DNA from: Alteromonas sp. a30
Lineage (GTDB): Bacteria; Pseudomonadota; Gammaproteobacteria; Enterobacterales; Alteromonadaceae
Length of the DNA: 64,000 nt
Direction of reading: 5' to 3'
Assembly (NCBI RefSeq): GCF_026788005.1
Contig: NZ_JABEPE010000012.1
Coordinates: 62,001 to 126,000, forward strand
The position numbers and the translations under genes were made by a program. This document shows, piece by piece, positions 29,720-38,317 of the stretch (position 1 is the first letter of the stretch; every line of letters starts with the position of its first letter). A model generated the notes under the pieces. It saw nothing but the letters and a program-made list of their open reading frames with translations, searched no databases and was not told the DNA's origin.

Positions 29720-30334
29720 ATGATTGAAATTTTTACTAAAGGGTTTTTAGTGTCTGGCGGGCTGATTATGGCTATTGGCACACAAAACGCTTTTGTGCTG
29801 AAACAGGGGCTATTAAAGCAACATATTGGTAGCGTTATTCTTATTTGCTTCTTATGCGACGTGCTATTGATTTCTTCTGGCGTGCTTGGCTTAGGATACC
29901 TTCTAGAAAAAGTGCCCTCTTTAAGTCAAATTCTAGCAGTGTTAGGAGCGGCTTTTTTATTGTGGTACGGCTTTAATGCTTTTAAGAGCGCTTGGCGGGG
30001 AACGAGTCATTTGGCACTTCATGAAAACAACACACAGAAAACACGCAACCAGCTTATCGCAATGACACTCGCTATTACCTTGCTTAATCCTCATGTGTAT
30101 TTAGACACTTTAGTCATTGTTGGTGGTATTGGTGGCACGCTTTCACCTATCGAGAAGCCGTGGTTTCTTTTTGGAGCATTAGTTGCGTCGTCAGTTTGGT
30201 TTGTCAGCCTTGGTTACGGCTCACGAATGCTGACGCCACTTTTCGCTAAGCCGCGTACGTGGCAATGGTTAGATGCCGGCATTGGTATCATGATGTGGTG
30301 GATTGCACTGGAACTCATCAAATATTTTCTTTGA
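29720..30334 (+). CDS. argO: Arginine/lysine exporter ArgO (LysE family)
   Basis: Inner-membrane amino acid exporter, 204 residues with about six hydrophobic segments. MAIGTQNAFVLKQGL at the N terminus and the central ITLLNPHVYLDTLVIVGGIG are LysE/ArgO signatures, including the conserved NPH. The ATG at 29720 follows GAGGTG; the longer frame from 29648 adds 24 unlikely residues. Divergent argP supports arginine or lysine export. Confidence 0.9.
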   Translation: MIEIFTKGFLVSGGLIMAIGTQNAFVLKQGLLKQHIGSVILICFLCDVLLISSGVLGLGYLLEKVPSLSQILAVLGAAFLLWYGFNAFKSAWRGTSHLALHENNTQKTRNQLIAMTLAITLLNPHVYLDTLVIVGGIGGTLSPIEKPWFLFGALVASSVWFVSLGYGSRMLTPLFAKPRTWQWLDAGIGIMMWWIALELIKYFL

Positions 30335-30370
30335 TTCAAATATAATTCTTATACAATCTTGCGCCACTGC

Positions 30371-30622
30371 TTAGCTGGCGCTTGTCAATTCCACGTACTT
30401 TACCGCTAATTCATCGAGTGTTTCTCTATTGTTCGGATCGACTACAATACAACGAATGGGACACACACTGACGCAAGTTGGATTATCGTAATGCCCAATG
30501 CATTCCGTACAGCGGGTAGGATCGATTTCGAATATCTCTGCGCCCATAGAAATAGCCTGGTTAGGGCACTCGGGCTCGCACATATCGCAATTAATGCAGT
30601 TATCTTTAATTAACAGTGCCAT
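30371..30622 (-). CDS. yfhL: YfhL-family 2[4Fe-4S] ferredoxin
   Basis: Small electron carrier, 83 residues. Two cluster motifs: C9-x2-C12-x2-C15-x3-C19 and C38-x2-C41-x8-C50-x3-C54, plus C58. The second motif has the long insertion (CTECIGHYDNPTC) typical of the Alvin/YfhL class. Of two tandem ATGs, 30622 gives the family start MALLIKDNCINCDMCEPECP and is better spaced from GAGG. It follows trhP by about 11 nt, so it probably supplies or is matured with that enzyme (inference). Confidence 0.92.
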   Translation of the reverse strand: MALLIKDNCINCDMCEPECPNQAISMGAEIFEIDPTRCTECIGHYDNPTCVSVCPIRCIVVDPNNRETLDELAVKYVELTSAS

Positions 30623-30633
30623 CATTACACCTC

Positions 30634-32034
30634 TTAATTTACGGATTCTGTTTGAATCTGGCTTTCAACAAATTGGAAGGGGTTTCGCGTGTTCGTCCCT
30701 TCTTCTAAATTACGCAGCAGTAAGGCGAACTCCAGTTCGATGTCGGCAGGAACCGGAATACGTACTTGATGCCCTGAGCCCTTCGCATCATCAATATCAT
30801 TGCCTTTGCTATCGATCATGTTTTCGAGCGCAAACTGTATGTTTCCCGAGGGCGTCATGAGTTCCATGGAGTGACCAATACAAAATTTGTTTTTTACATC
30901 CACAATCGCCATGCTGGTATCTTCACAACGTCCGAGAATTTCGCCAACAAATTGTTGTTTATCGCTTACCGAGTTGCCTGTTTCGTAATTCTGATATTCG
31001 TTGTGTGTATGACGGCGCAGGAAACCTTCCGTATAACCACGATGTGCTAAGGTTTCCAAGGTGTTCATTAACGTTGCATCGAACGGTTTACCCGCTACCG
31101 CATCATCAATGGCTTTACGATACACTTGCGCCGTGCGAGCACAGTAATAATGCGACTTCGTGCGGCCTTCAATTTTCAGTGAATGCACGCCCATTTGCGT
31201 TAAACGTGGCACATGCTGAACGGCACGTAAGTCTTTAGAGTTCATAATGTAAGTGCCATGTTCATCTTCAAAAGCAGGTATATACACGCCGGGTTTCTCT
31301 GCTTCTTCGAGCATAAATACTTGCTCGGTAGGTGTGCCTTCGCCTAATGTTGGGATCACTTTTTCAGGGCTCACCTTATGTACGATGTCGCCTGTTTCGG
31401 TTTCTTGCGCTGGCTTAACATCATAGCTCCAGCGACAAGCGTTGGTACATGTACCTTGGTTTGGATCGCGCTTATTCATGTAACCGGAAAGCAAACAACG
31501 CCCAGAGTAAGCCATGCACAATGCACCATGAACGAACACTTCTAATTCTGTATCGGGTGCCTTTTCGCGAATTTCTTGGATTTCTTCTAACGCCAATTCG
31601 CGCGACAAAATCACGCGCTCAACCCCCTGCTTTGCCCAGAACTGCACCGATGCGTAATTCACCGCATTTGCCTGTACCGACAAATGAATTGGCATGTGTG
31701 GAAAATGTTCTCGCACTAACATAATCAAGCCGGGGTCCGACATAATCAACGCATCCGGTCCCATATTAATAATGGGTTTGATGTCTTTTAGGTAGGTATC
31801 CACTTTTTTATTATGGGGTGCAATATTACTGACCACATAGAACTTCTTGCCTAACGCATGAGCTTCATCAATGCCAATTTTCAAATTTTCAGCACTGAAC
31901 TCGTTATTACGTACACGAAGTGAATAGCGTGGCTGACCGGCATACACCGCATCGGCACCATATGCAAAGGCGTAACGCATATTGCGTAAGCTTCCGGCGG
32001 GAGACAGCAGTTCGGGTACAAATTGCGCGTTCAT
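30634..32034 (-). CDS. trhP: tRNA 5-hydroxyuridine modification protein TrhP (YegQ)
   Basis: Peptidase-U32-family protein, 466 residues, that in E. coli hydroxylates U34 of tRNAs by an O2-independent, prephenate-linked route; the alternative enzyme TrhO uses O2. The sequence is close to YegQ throughout: PELLSPAGSLRNMRYAFAYG, VFVHGALCMAYSGRCLLSGY, GTCTNACRW, and THNEYQNYETGNSVSDKQQF. The start ATG at 32034 follows AGGTGA; an in-frame GTG at 32043 is less likely. The promoter region carries an exact FNR-type box. Operon with yfhL. Confidence 0.94.
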   Translation of the reverse strand: MNAQFVPELLSPAGSLRNMRYAFAYGADAVYAGQPRYSLRVRNNEFSAENLKIGIDEAHALGKKFYVVSNIAPHNKKVDTYLKDIKPIINMGPDALIMSDPGLIMLVREHFPHMPIHLSVQANAVNYASVQFWAKQGVERVILSRELALEEIQEIREKAPDTELEVFVHGALCMAYSGRCLLSGYMNKRDPNQGTCTNACRWSYDVKPAQETETGDIVHKVSPEKVIPTLGEGTPTEQVFMLEEAEKPGVYIPAFEDEHGTYIMNSKDLRAVQHVPRLTQMGVHSLKIEGRTKSHYYCARTAQVYRKAIDDAVAGKPFDATLMNTLETLAHRGYTEGFLRRHTHNEYQNYETGNSVSDKQQFVGEILGRCEDTSMAIVDVKNKFCIGHSMELMTPSGNIQFALENMIDSKGNDIDDAKGSGHQVRIPVPADIELEFALLLRNLEEGTNTRNPFQFVESQIQTESVN

Positions 32035-32112
32035 GAGATTCACCTAAAAAATACAAAAGCGCGCGATTCTAATCCGCACAATGCGAGGCTTCAATGTGAG
32101 GCTTTCGAGGAG

Positions 32113-32126
32113 TTGATCTAGATCAA
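32113..32126. promoter_or_regulatory. FNR-type box upstream of trhP
   Basis: TTGATCTAGATCAA, an exact match to the FNR consensus TTGAT-N4-ATCAA and a perfect palindrome. Its centre is about 85 bp upstream of the trhP start. Assignment to an FNR/EtrA regulator rather than another CRP-family protein is inference. Confidence 0.75.
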
Positions 32127-32215
32127 ATTTTTGAGATTGGGCTGCGATATTCCTGACATACAGCCCAATAATGACATGCTTTTTTAACTACTTTTTTAGC
32201 CGTTTTTTAAACAGC

Positions 32216-34204
32216 CTATTGTTTACTAATCACCTTCAGCACCGCAGAAAACGGCACTAGCTTGAAGTTTTGAGGCGCTTCTGGCATCACGTTTCGACCA
32301 TCTTGAACAACTAATAACCCGCGCTCATAACCTGCGCCTAAATTAACACTGGTTACAGCTAAGCCATCCGTCTCTGATGCACCATCAATGCCCAAGGCTG
32401 CATTAGCTTGAACCTGAAACGAGCCTTTGTATGAATAAGGCGATACCGCACTGAAGATTGCATAAGAATCATTACCTTGGCTTGATACCACCAGCAAGGA
32501 CTCTTCTTGGTTTTGGTAGATGTCGATACCTTCTACGTCATCTTGTAAGTTACCACCCACTTTAACGAGAGGCTTCAAAGTAGCAGGCATATCAGCATAA
32601 GCGCTAGTCACCCAAATGCCATGATCTTCTACTCCCACAAACAGTTCACCGTTTTCATCGTTTGCGGCACAACCTTCGGGTTGATCCTGTACACGGAATT
32701 CCCGCACCAGCTTGCCTTGTAATTCTGTACCGTTTTGCATCGCTTTCGATTGAATCAAATACTGCTGATAATGCCCATCTTTATCGTTAATGAATACGTA
32801 GTGGGTAGCATGATGCTTGTCGGTAAACATGCACAAACCGTAAACATCATTTAAAGAGGTCGCCACCTCACCCACTTCGGTCACAAACCCAGTGTTATCT
32901 ATGCGGTATAGCACAATGCTAGAACGGTCGCGTTGGCTTGCCGCTGCAAGAGCAAACGTTTCATCACCGAATGTAAAACCCTGACGCAAATCCACATTAT
33001 TGATGCGTCCTGAAGCAATAAACTGCCTTTGGTTGCCCGATAAATCGTAAACGCCTAAGCCGGATTTTTTATCGGTTCCCAGCACTAGGCTTTTTTCTGG
33101 CTTGGTTGGGTGCACCCAAATAGCAGGGTCATCTGCGGCATCCCCATAACGTGCAACAGGTTTGGTTTCGGCGCTGGGTTTCACACGAGAAAATTGGGTT
33201 CGGGCAACTTGCTTTTTGCTCAATGCTGTCGCTGCGTTTTTCTCTTTTTCTTTGTTAGATGCACTTCCTATTGCACTTCCCATTTCATTTGTCGCCGCAT
33301 CAAAAGTGATTTCCCCAAGCGCCACATTGCTAGACCCGGATGAATCTTGGTTTTCCACCAGCAACTTAAGCCTACCCGCATCACTCCAATACCCTGCGAT
33401 TCTATCTTTTTCTTGCGGCATGTTTTGCCACTGAATTTGCACACTGTTGTTTGCCTCTTTAGCCGAGCCTTTGGTCGAAGACGAGCGTTCAAACGAGAGT
33501 CGTGCTAGCTTTTGTTCGTCCGGCTGAGACACCAACAAGCTGCCATCCGATAGCAAGGTAATATCTTTAATATCCGACGTTAGTTGTCCGAAAGGCGCAT
33601 GCATCTCAATAGCGGTCTTGCCTAATTCTGCCTCTGGATGCGCATCAAACTGCCAAATGCCGATGTTTTCTTCTGCGATATACAAACGCGCGTGAATGTC
33701 GTCCACCGCGCAGCCCGTTAAACCAAAAGAAGCCGGCAAGCTACGCACCTTAATATCCTTGGCTTGTTGTGTACTGGCATCAAATACTAAACGCTGTTCA
33801 GCAGGCTCTCTTGTTTTCAATATAAAAGCATATACATCGTTGCCAACCACATCTTGATGTAAGCACACACTTTCAATTGCATCGCTTTCTACATTGACAA
33901 AACCTAGCTTTTCTAGACGATTTTCGTGCCATTTAAACAACTCAATATGATTGTTTTGTGTTTGGCTAACAGCAATTAAGCTTGCACCATCGTTTATCGT
34001 TCGAACATCGAGAGCATCATAAGCGCCCTCTTGATGAAATACGGTATTTTTGTTTGCATCAAGAATCGATAATCCGCTGCCGGTGACTACCCACTCACCG
34101 CTGGCTAAGCGGCTGGCATCATCAAAAGCAAGTGATACCATGGGAACAGCGCTTATTAGCGCCGTCCAAGCCATTACCCAAAAGGTCGATTGTTTCTTAT
34201 TCAC
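32216..34204 (-). CDS. Exported two-domain beta-propeller phytase
   Basis: Secreted 3-phytase of the beta-propeller class, releasing phosphate from phytate with Ca2+. The C-terminal half has the hallmark DDPAIWVHP, then VLGTDKKSGLGVYDLSG, INNVDLRQGF, DVYGLCMF, QPEGCAANDENGELFVGVED and DVEGIDIY. The N-terminal half is a second, incomplete propeller lacking DDPAIW. I place the start at GTG 34204: GGAGG lies 5 nt upstream and a clean signal peptide follows (NKKQSTFWVMAWTALISAVP). An ATG at 34216 overlaps the receptor stop as TAATG and is the alternative. The receptor gene just upstream suggests a phytate uptake unit. Confidence 0.9.
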   Translation of the reverse strand: MNKKQSTFWVMAWTALISAVPMVSLAFDDASRLASGEWVVTGSGLSILDANKNTVFHQEGAYDALDVRTINDGASLIAVSQTQNNHIELFKWHENRLEKLGFVNVESDAIESVCLHQDVVGNDVYAFILKTREPAEQRLVFDASTQQAKDIKVRSLPASFGLTGCAVDDIHARLYIAEENIGIWQFDAHPEAELGKTAIEMHAPFGQLTSDIKDITLLSDGSLLVSQPDEQKLARLSFERSSSTKGSAKEANNSVQIQWQNMPQEKDRIAGYWSDAGRLKLLVENQDSSGSSNVALGEITFDAATNEMGSAIGSASNKEKEKNAATALSKKQVARTQFSRVKPSAETKPVARYGDAADDPAIWVHPTKPEKSLVLGTDKKSGLGVYDLSGNQRQFIASGRINNVDLRQGFTFGDETFALAAASQRDRSSIVLYRIDNTGFVTEVGEVATSLNDVYGLCMFTDKHHATHYVFINDKDGHYQQYLIQSKAMQNGTELQGKLVREFRVQDQPEGCAANDENGELFVGVEDHGIWVTSAYADMPATLKPLVKVGGNLQDDVEGIDIYQNQEESLLVVSSQGNDSYAIFSAVSPYSYKGSFQVQANAALGIDGASETDGLAVTSVNLGAGYERGLLVVQDGRNVMPEAPQNFKLVPFSAVLKVISKQ

Positions 34205-34215
34205 ACGTGCCTCCA

Positions 34216-37014
34216 TTAAAACGCATTCCATGTCACGCCTAGCTCGTAGGTTGTGCCATAAGACTCGTATTGATAGTTATATTGGGTGTTGCCATGATAA
34301 AGGTACAGGGGCTCATCGTTTATGTTGATAGCATTGAAATAGATATTGAGGTTGTCGGACACAAAATATTTAGCGTTAAAATCCACCTGATTATGGGCGT
34401 CTTGATACACGCTGGCACCGCTATCTTCAAACTGATAGGTTTTGCTCTTATGGGTTAAGGTTAAACGCGTGCTTAGCTTTTGGGTTTCATAACCAAGCGC
34501 AATATTGCCAATGGAATCTGCCTGATTCGGCATGTCGGCATCGGCGTTGGTAAAGGTTGCATTGGTGGCAATCAACAGACCCGAATCAAAGCTTTTGGTC
34601 CACGCAAGTTCCACCCCTTTTATTTTCGCTGAACCACCATTTATTGGCTGAACGACTTCTTCAAACCCATCCCACTGACCATTGTCTTGAACTTCGGCTT
34701 GCACAATAAAGTTGTCGATGTCTTTATAGAAGAAACCCGCTGAAAGCACACCAATTTTGCCGGGATAATACTCAATAGAAACATCCAAATTGGTTGACTC
34801 GTAAGGGTCGAGATCAGGATTACCCACTTCGGCTTTACGCTCAGTAACCACAACACCATCGTCTTCCTCAGTTTCGGTTTCAATTAGCTGAAACGCGGCT
34901 GAATCGCCAAAAGAGGGTCTGGCAATGGTTTGCGTAAAGGCGAAACGTGCCAGTAGCTTTTCACTGAAGTCGTAACGAACATTTAAACTGGGCAGCAGAT
35001 GGTCGTAGTCTTTGGAGACTTCCCAAGGCGTAACGGCGACTGTTTCACTATCGTTAACGTCATCAACAATGAGTTCTACACGACTACCTTGCGTTGAAAA
35101 ATCCGTGGATTCGTAACGAAGTCCCGCCACAATGCTCCATTTGTCGACATCCAATGTCACCATGGCATAAGCCGCTGCAATATCTTCTTCACTGTTGTAG
35201 CTACCGCCACGGGTTTCAACAGTGGACTCGTTTTGATTCAGTTCTAACTGATTACGAGTGCTATTAAAGTAAGCACGTAAATTTTGACGACTCAATCCCG
35301 GACCAAAATTACCAAGCGAGTAGTCTGGAATGCGGGTTGCAACAAATTGTGAGGCGAATACCCCGTCAAATCCGCCATCGTAAATTGCCACGTTTTTGTC
35401 GTTCAGCTTTTCACGGTCGCGCCATTTAGCACCGAATTTCACTTCACCATTGTAGTTGTTCCACACAAAATCACGGCTTAAATCGAATTTAACGCTCAGT
35501 TCTTCGTCTTGTGAGAAGTTGTTCTCATGAACGATTTCATCTAATTCAAAATTACCTAGGTCATGAGCATCGTTCGATTGTGTTAACTCAGGCACAGCCC
35601 CTCGCGCCACGTAACCTAAATCGAAACCTTCTCCAGCAAAGCTCACATCAAAACGATTTGGTTCGGATTCTTCGGACTTCGAATACCCTAAGCTGTAATC
35701 AAGATGCCATTCATTTAAGCGGTTCTCACCGCCAGCCACAATCGATAATATCTTCTGTTCTTCGTAGCGATCTTTGGTGTCGCGATCCATTTCTGCGTCG
35801 GTGAAATTTGCTGCGGTATCGGTCCACGTTGCGGCATTCACTTGACCTTTATCGAACTTGTATTCGTTCCGCAAACGGAATTCATCGTCCGAGAACTTGC
35901 TGTATAAGGTGCGCAAATAATATTGGTCAGTAGCACTTGTGTGATAATCAAGGTTTAACGCCGCGCCTAATCGCTCACGGCTAATGCGGTAAAAACGCTG
36001 CTCGATTTCTTCCGCACCGAATTGCGCCACGTCTTCGCCAGTTGCCGCATCTTCAAATTCAATGTCGCCCCAGCCGCCATCGGTTTCCACATTTAATGAG
36101 CCAAAATCGCGTTCGAACCAGCTCACTGCCGCTGCTAAACCCAAACGCTTTTCACCTTCAAATTCGAAGATTTTGGTGTAGCTACCCGAAAGTTTAGGGC
36201 TGGTGTCTTCGGTTTGTTCTGAATAACTGCCTTGTGCGGTTAACGATAACGTATCGTAATCGCGGTCAAACGCACTTAGGCTCTTCACTTCAACCGAGCC
36301 ACCTACTGCATCAGCGTCCATATCGGAAGTCACCGATTTAGTCACTTCCAAACCTTCAATTAACTCCGAAGGAATCACATCCAAAGCGACACTTCTAACG
36401 CCGCTTTCTGGTGCGGGTATATTTGCGCCATTGATAGTGAGATTATTTAAGTTAGGGTCGATACCACGAATACCAACAAAACGCCCTTCACCTTGGTCGC
36501 GTTGAATGAAAAGGCCGGGTAAACGCTGTAATGCTTCAGCAGCGTTTTGATCAGGAAACTGGCCGATAGAATCAGAAGACACAATCGACACCAAACGCTT
36601 TGCATTTTTCTGACGGTTCAATGCATTCGCCACACTGGAACGTTGGCCTTTCACCACCACTTCTTCTAACGCACTTTGCTGTGTTAACACAAAATCTTGC
36701 TTAAACACTTCACCGTTTTTAATCACAACGGGGTATTCCACTGAGTCAGCACCTAAATAACTGATTTTCAGTGTGTAGTTGCCATCTTGTAGACGACTAA
36801 AATAAAAGCTTCCATCACGCGCTGTAGTTTGCTTTAGCCCTAACTCTTTTATCTCGACTTGTGCGCCATTAAATAAATACTGCTGCTTATCAGTCACGCG
36901 ACCTTGCAAATCGCCTTGTGCCAATGCATTGCCCGTTGTAGCCGCAAGCACAAGTAAACAAGCTGCACTAACTCGGCTTAACTGCGCTCCAAGCGAACGA
37001 TGATGTGTGTTCAT
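34216..37014 (-). CDS. TonB-dependent receptor with carboxypeptidase-like regulatory domain
   Basis: Outer membrane active transporter, 932 residues. A signal peptide (ending GNALA) is followed by a CarboxypepD_reg-like domain (DLQGRVTDKQQYLFNGAQV, about 34-115), a plug domain (about 125-250, with FPDQNAAEALQRLPG and FVGIRGIDPNLNNLTING), and a long beta-barrel ending in phenylalanine. Together with the adjoining phytase and a PhoB-type promoter, the likely cargo is phytate or its lower inositol phosphates; this is inference from context. Confidence 0.92.
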   Translation of the reverse strand: MNTHHRSLGAQLSRVSAACLLVLAATTGNALAQGDLQGRVTDKQQYLFNGAQVEIKELGLKQTTARDGSFYFSRLQDGNYTLKISYLGADSVEYPVVIKNGEVFKQDFVLTQQSALEEVVVKGQRSSVANALNRQKNAKRLVSIVSSDSIGQFPDQNAAEALQRLPGLFIQRDQGEGRFVGIRGIDPNLNNLTINGANIPAPESGVRSVALDVIPSELIEGLEVTKSVTSDMDADAVGGSVEVKSLSAFDRDYDTLSLTAQGSYSEQTEDTSPKLSGSYTKIFEFEGEKRLGLAAAVSWFERDFGSLNVETDGGWGDIEFEDAATGEDVAQFGAEEIEQRFYRISRERLGAALNLDYHTSATDQYYLRTLYSKFSDDEFRLRNEYKFDKGQVNAATWTDTAANFTDAEMDRDTKDRYEEQKILSIVAGGENRLNEWHLDYSLGYSKSEESEPNRFDVSFAGEGFDLGYVARGAVPELTQSNDAHDLGNFELDEIVHENNFSQDEELSVKFDLSRDFVWNNYNGEVKFGAKWRDREKLNDKNVAIYDGGFDGVFASQFVATRIPDYSLGNFGPGLSRQNLRAYFNSTRNQLELNQNESTVETRGGSYNSEEDIAAAYAMVTLDVDKWSIVAGLRYESTDFSTQGSRVELIVDDVNDSETVAVTPWEVSKDYDHLLPSLNVRYDFSEKLLARFAFTQTIARPSFGDSAAFQLIETETEEDDGVVVTERKAEVGNPDLDPYESTNLDVSIEYYPGKIGVLSAGFFYKDIDNFIVQAEVQDNGQWDGFEEVVQPINGGSAKIKGVELAWTKSFDSGLLIATNATFTNADADMPNQADSIGNIALGYETQKLSTRLTLTHKSKTYQFEDSGASVYQDAHNQVDFNAKYFVSDNLNIYFNAININDEPLYLYHGNTQYNYQYESYGTTYELGVTWNAF

Positions 37015-37393
37015 GTGTTGCCTCTGTTTTTAGTTCTTCAAATGAATTAGCGGTTTCGAGGCGGGCAATCTAGAAAAGTGGTATGACAAAAATATGACTA
37101 ATTTGTGGCAAGCACTGTCACAAACCTTTTTGCCAGTTCAATAACATAACGCCATAACTAAAGATGAGCTGATTTGACATAGAATAGGCTTCTTAGTGTT
37201 GTCGCCAAGACACAAGTAACCTGCTTGTTTAATAAGAACTTTTTAATTCAAAGACAATAAGCGCCGTGTTTATTCACCACCTATTGCCATAAAAATGTCA
37301 ATTGCCTGAGCTAAAATGACCCTACTTTGATTAAGCAATTGAAAATACAATCTTGCCCATTCTTGTTCTATTTGTCTCAACACTGGCTAAACC
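37015..37393. other. Divergent intergenic region, receptor / GGDEF gene
   Basis: The 379 bases hold the PhoB-type promoter for the leftward receptor-phytase operon and presumably the promoter for the rightward GGDEF gene. A motif CTGTCAC occurs on the plus strand near 37115-37121. No gene is supported in it. Confidence 0.4.
37067..37100 (-). promoter_or_regulatory. PhoB-type promoter of the receptor-phytase operon
   Basis: On the minus strand a Pho box reads TAGTCAT-ATTT-TTGTCAT (37083-37100): two 7-mers matching CTGTCAT at 5 and 6 of 7 positions with the canonical 4-bp spacer. Ten bases further on is TAGATT (37067-37072), a -10 at the distance normal for PhoB-activated promoters. The start codon is 52 nt beyond. 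No function test is possible here, but gene content (phytase) fits phosphate control. Confidence 0.75.
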
Positions 37394-38314
37394 ATGAATT
37401 TCAACTTACTTCGGCTCCACAGCAAACTCATTGTGTTTAATCTTGTTTTGCTATCGCTTGCGCTATTTATGACGTGGTTTACGGGCGAAGCTAAACTCAC
37501 TCAACATATCGATTGGCTTGATGTGACCGGCGAAGGCGGCACCGCTTTAATGGTGTTTATTTGGATATTCTTTGTGCTAATTAGTCGCCCTGCTGGCCGC
37601 GTAACTAACCTATTAGTGGTGGGCTTAGGTTTTTTGCATACATCATTGCAGCTTGATTTGTTAGACGAGTTTTTCAATCAAAAACCACAGTATGAATGGC
37701 TGCGTGCTTATGAATCGATCCCGGCTCCTATCGGCATGATTATTCTCACGCTTGGCTTATATCACTGGCACAGAGAACAACTATCGATGAACGCACAATT
37801 GCTTAGGCGAGAGCGGGTTTATCGTGAGCATGGTTTGATTGACTACATCACTGGTTTGTATTCTGCCGAATACATGGCGCAGCAAATTCAAACCGAACTT
37901 GACGCCGTGCAGCAACAAAGTAAAACGCATTTTAGTGTATTAATGTTAGATATTGACCAATTCGACACTTTTGTTCGCCACTATGGCGATGCCCAAGGCG
38001 ACCGATTCTTACGTGAGCTTTCAGAGCTAATGCTAATGAATATTCGGGAAACTGACCTCGCTTGTCGTTATGCCGGCGATCGTTTCATTATTATTTTGCC
38101 AGAAACCACGCTGCCAGAAGCCGAGCATATTAGTCAGCAATTACAGCAATCTGTGGCACATTTGGCGTTTAAACCCGCACGCAGTCATGAAGCGGTGTAT
38201 CAACATATCAGCGTTAGCGCTTGCAGTAGTGAGTCATGTTCTTCAGTTGCCGCCTTGCTTTCCACGCTTAACTTGCAAATGGAAAGCATTAAACAAAAAA
38301 ACGGGAAAGCGTAG
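37394..38314 (+). CDS. Membrane GGDEF-domain protein, degenerate active site
   Basis: A 306-residue protein with three or four transmembrane helices (about residues 12-130) followed by a GGDEF domain. The active-site loop reads AGDRF (227-231) in place of GG(D/E)EF, so the catalytic Glu is replaced by Arg and cyclase activity is doubtful. The inhibitory c-di-GMP-binding I-site is intact: RETD at 218-221, exactly five residues before the loop. It therefore looks like a c-di-GMP sensor. It is followed after 3 nt by an AraC regulator gene. Confidence 0.82.
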   Translation: MNFNLLRLHSKLIVFNLVLLSLALFMTWFTGEAKLTQHIDWLDVTGEGGTALMVFIWIFFVLISRPAGRVTNLLVVGLGFLHTSLQLDLLDEFFNQKPQYEWLRAYESIPAPIGMIILTLGLYHWHREQLSMNAQLLRRERVYREHGLIDYITGLYSAEYMAQQIQTELDAVQQQSKTHFSVLMLDIDQFDTFVRHYGDAQGDRFLRELSELMLMNIRETDLACRYAGDRFIIILPETTLPEAEHISQQLQQSVAHLAFKPARSHEAVYQHISVSACSSESCSSVAALLSTLNLQMESIKQKNGKA

Positions 38315-38317
38315 GCA

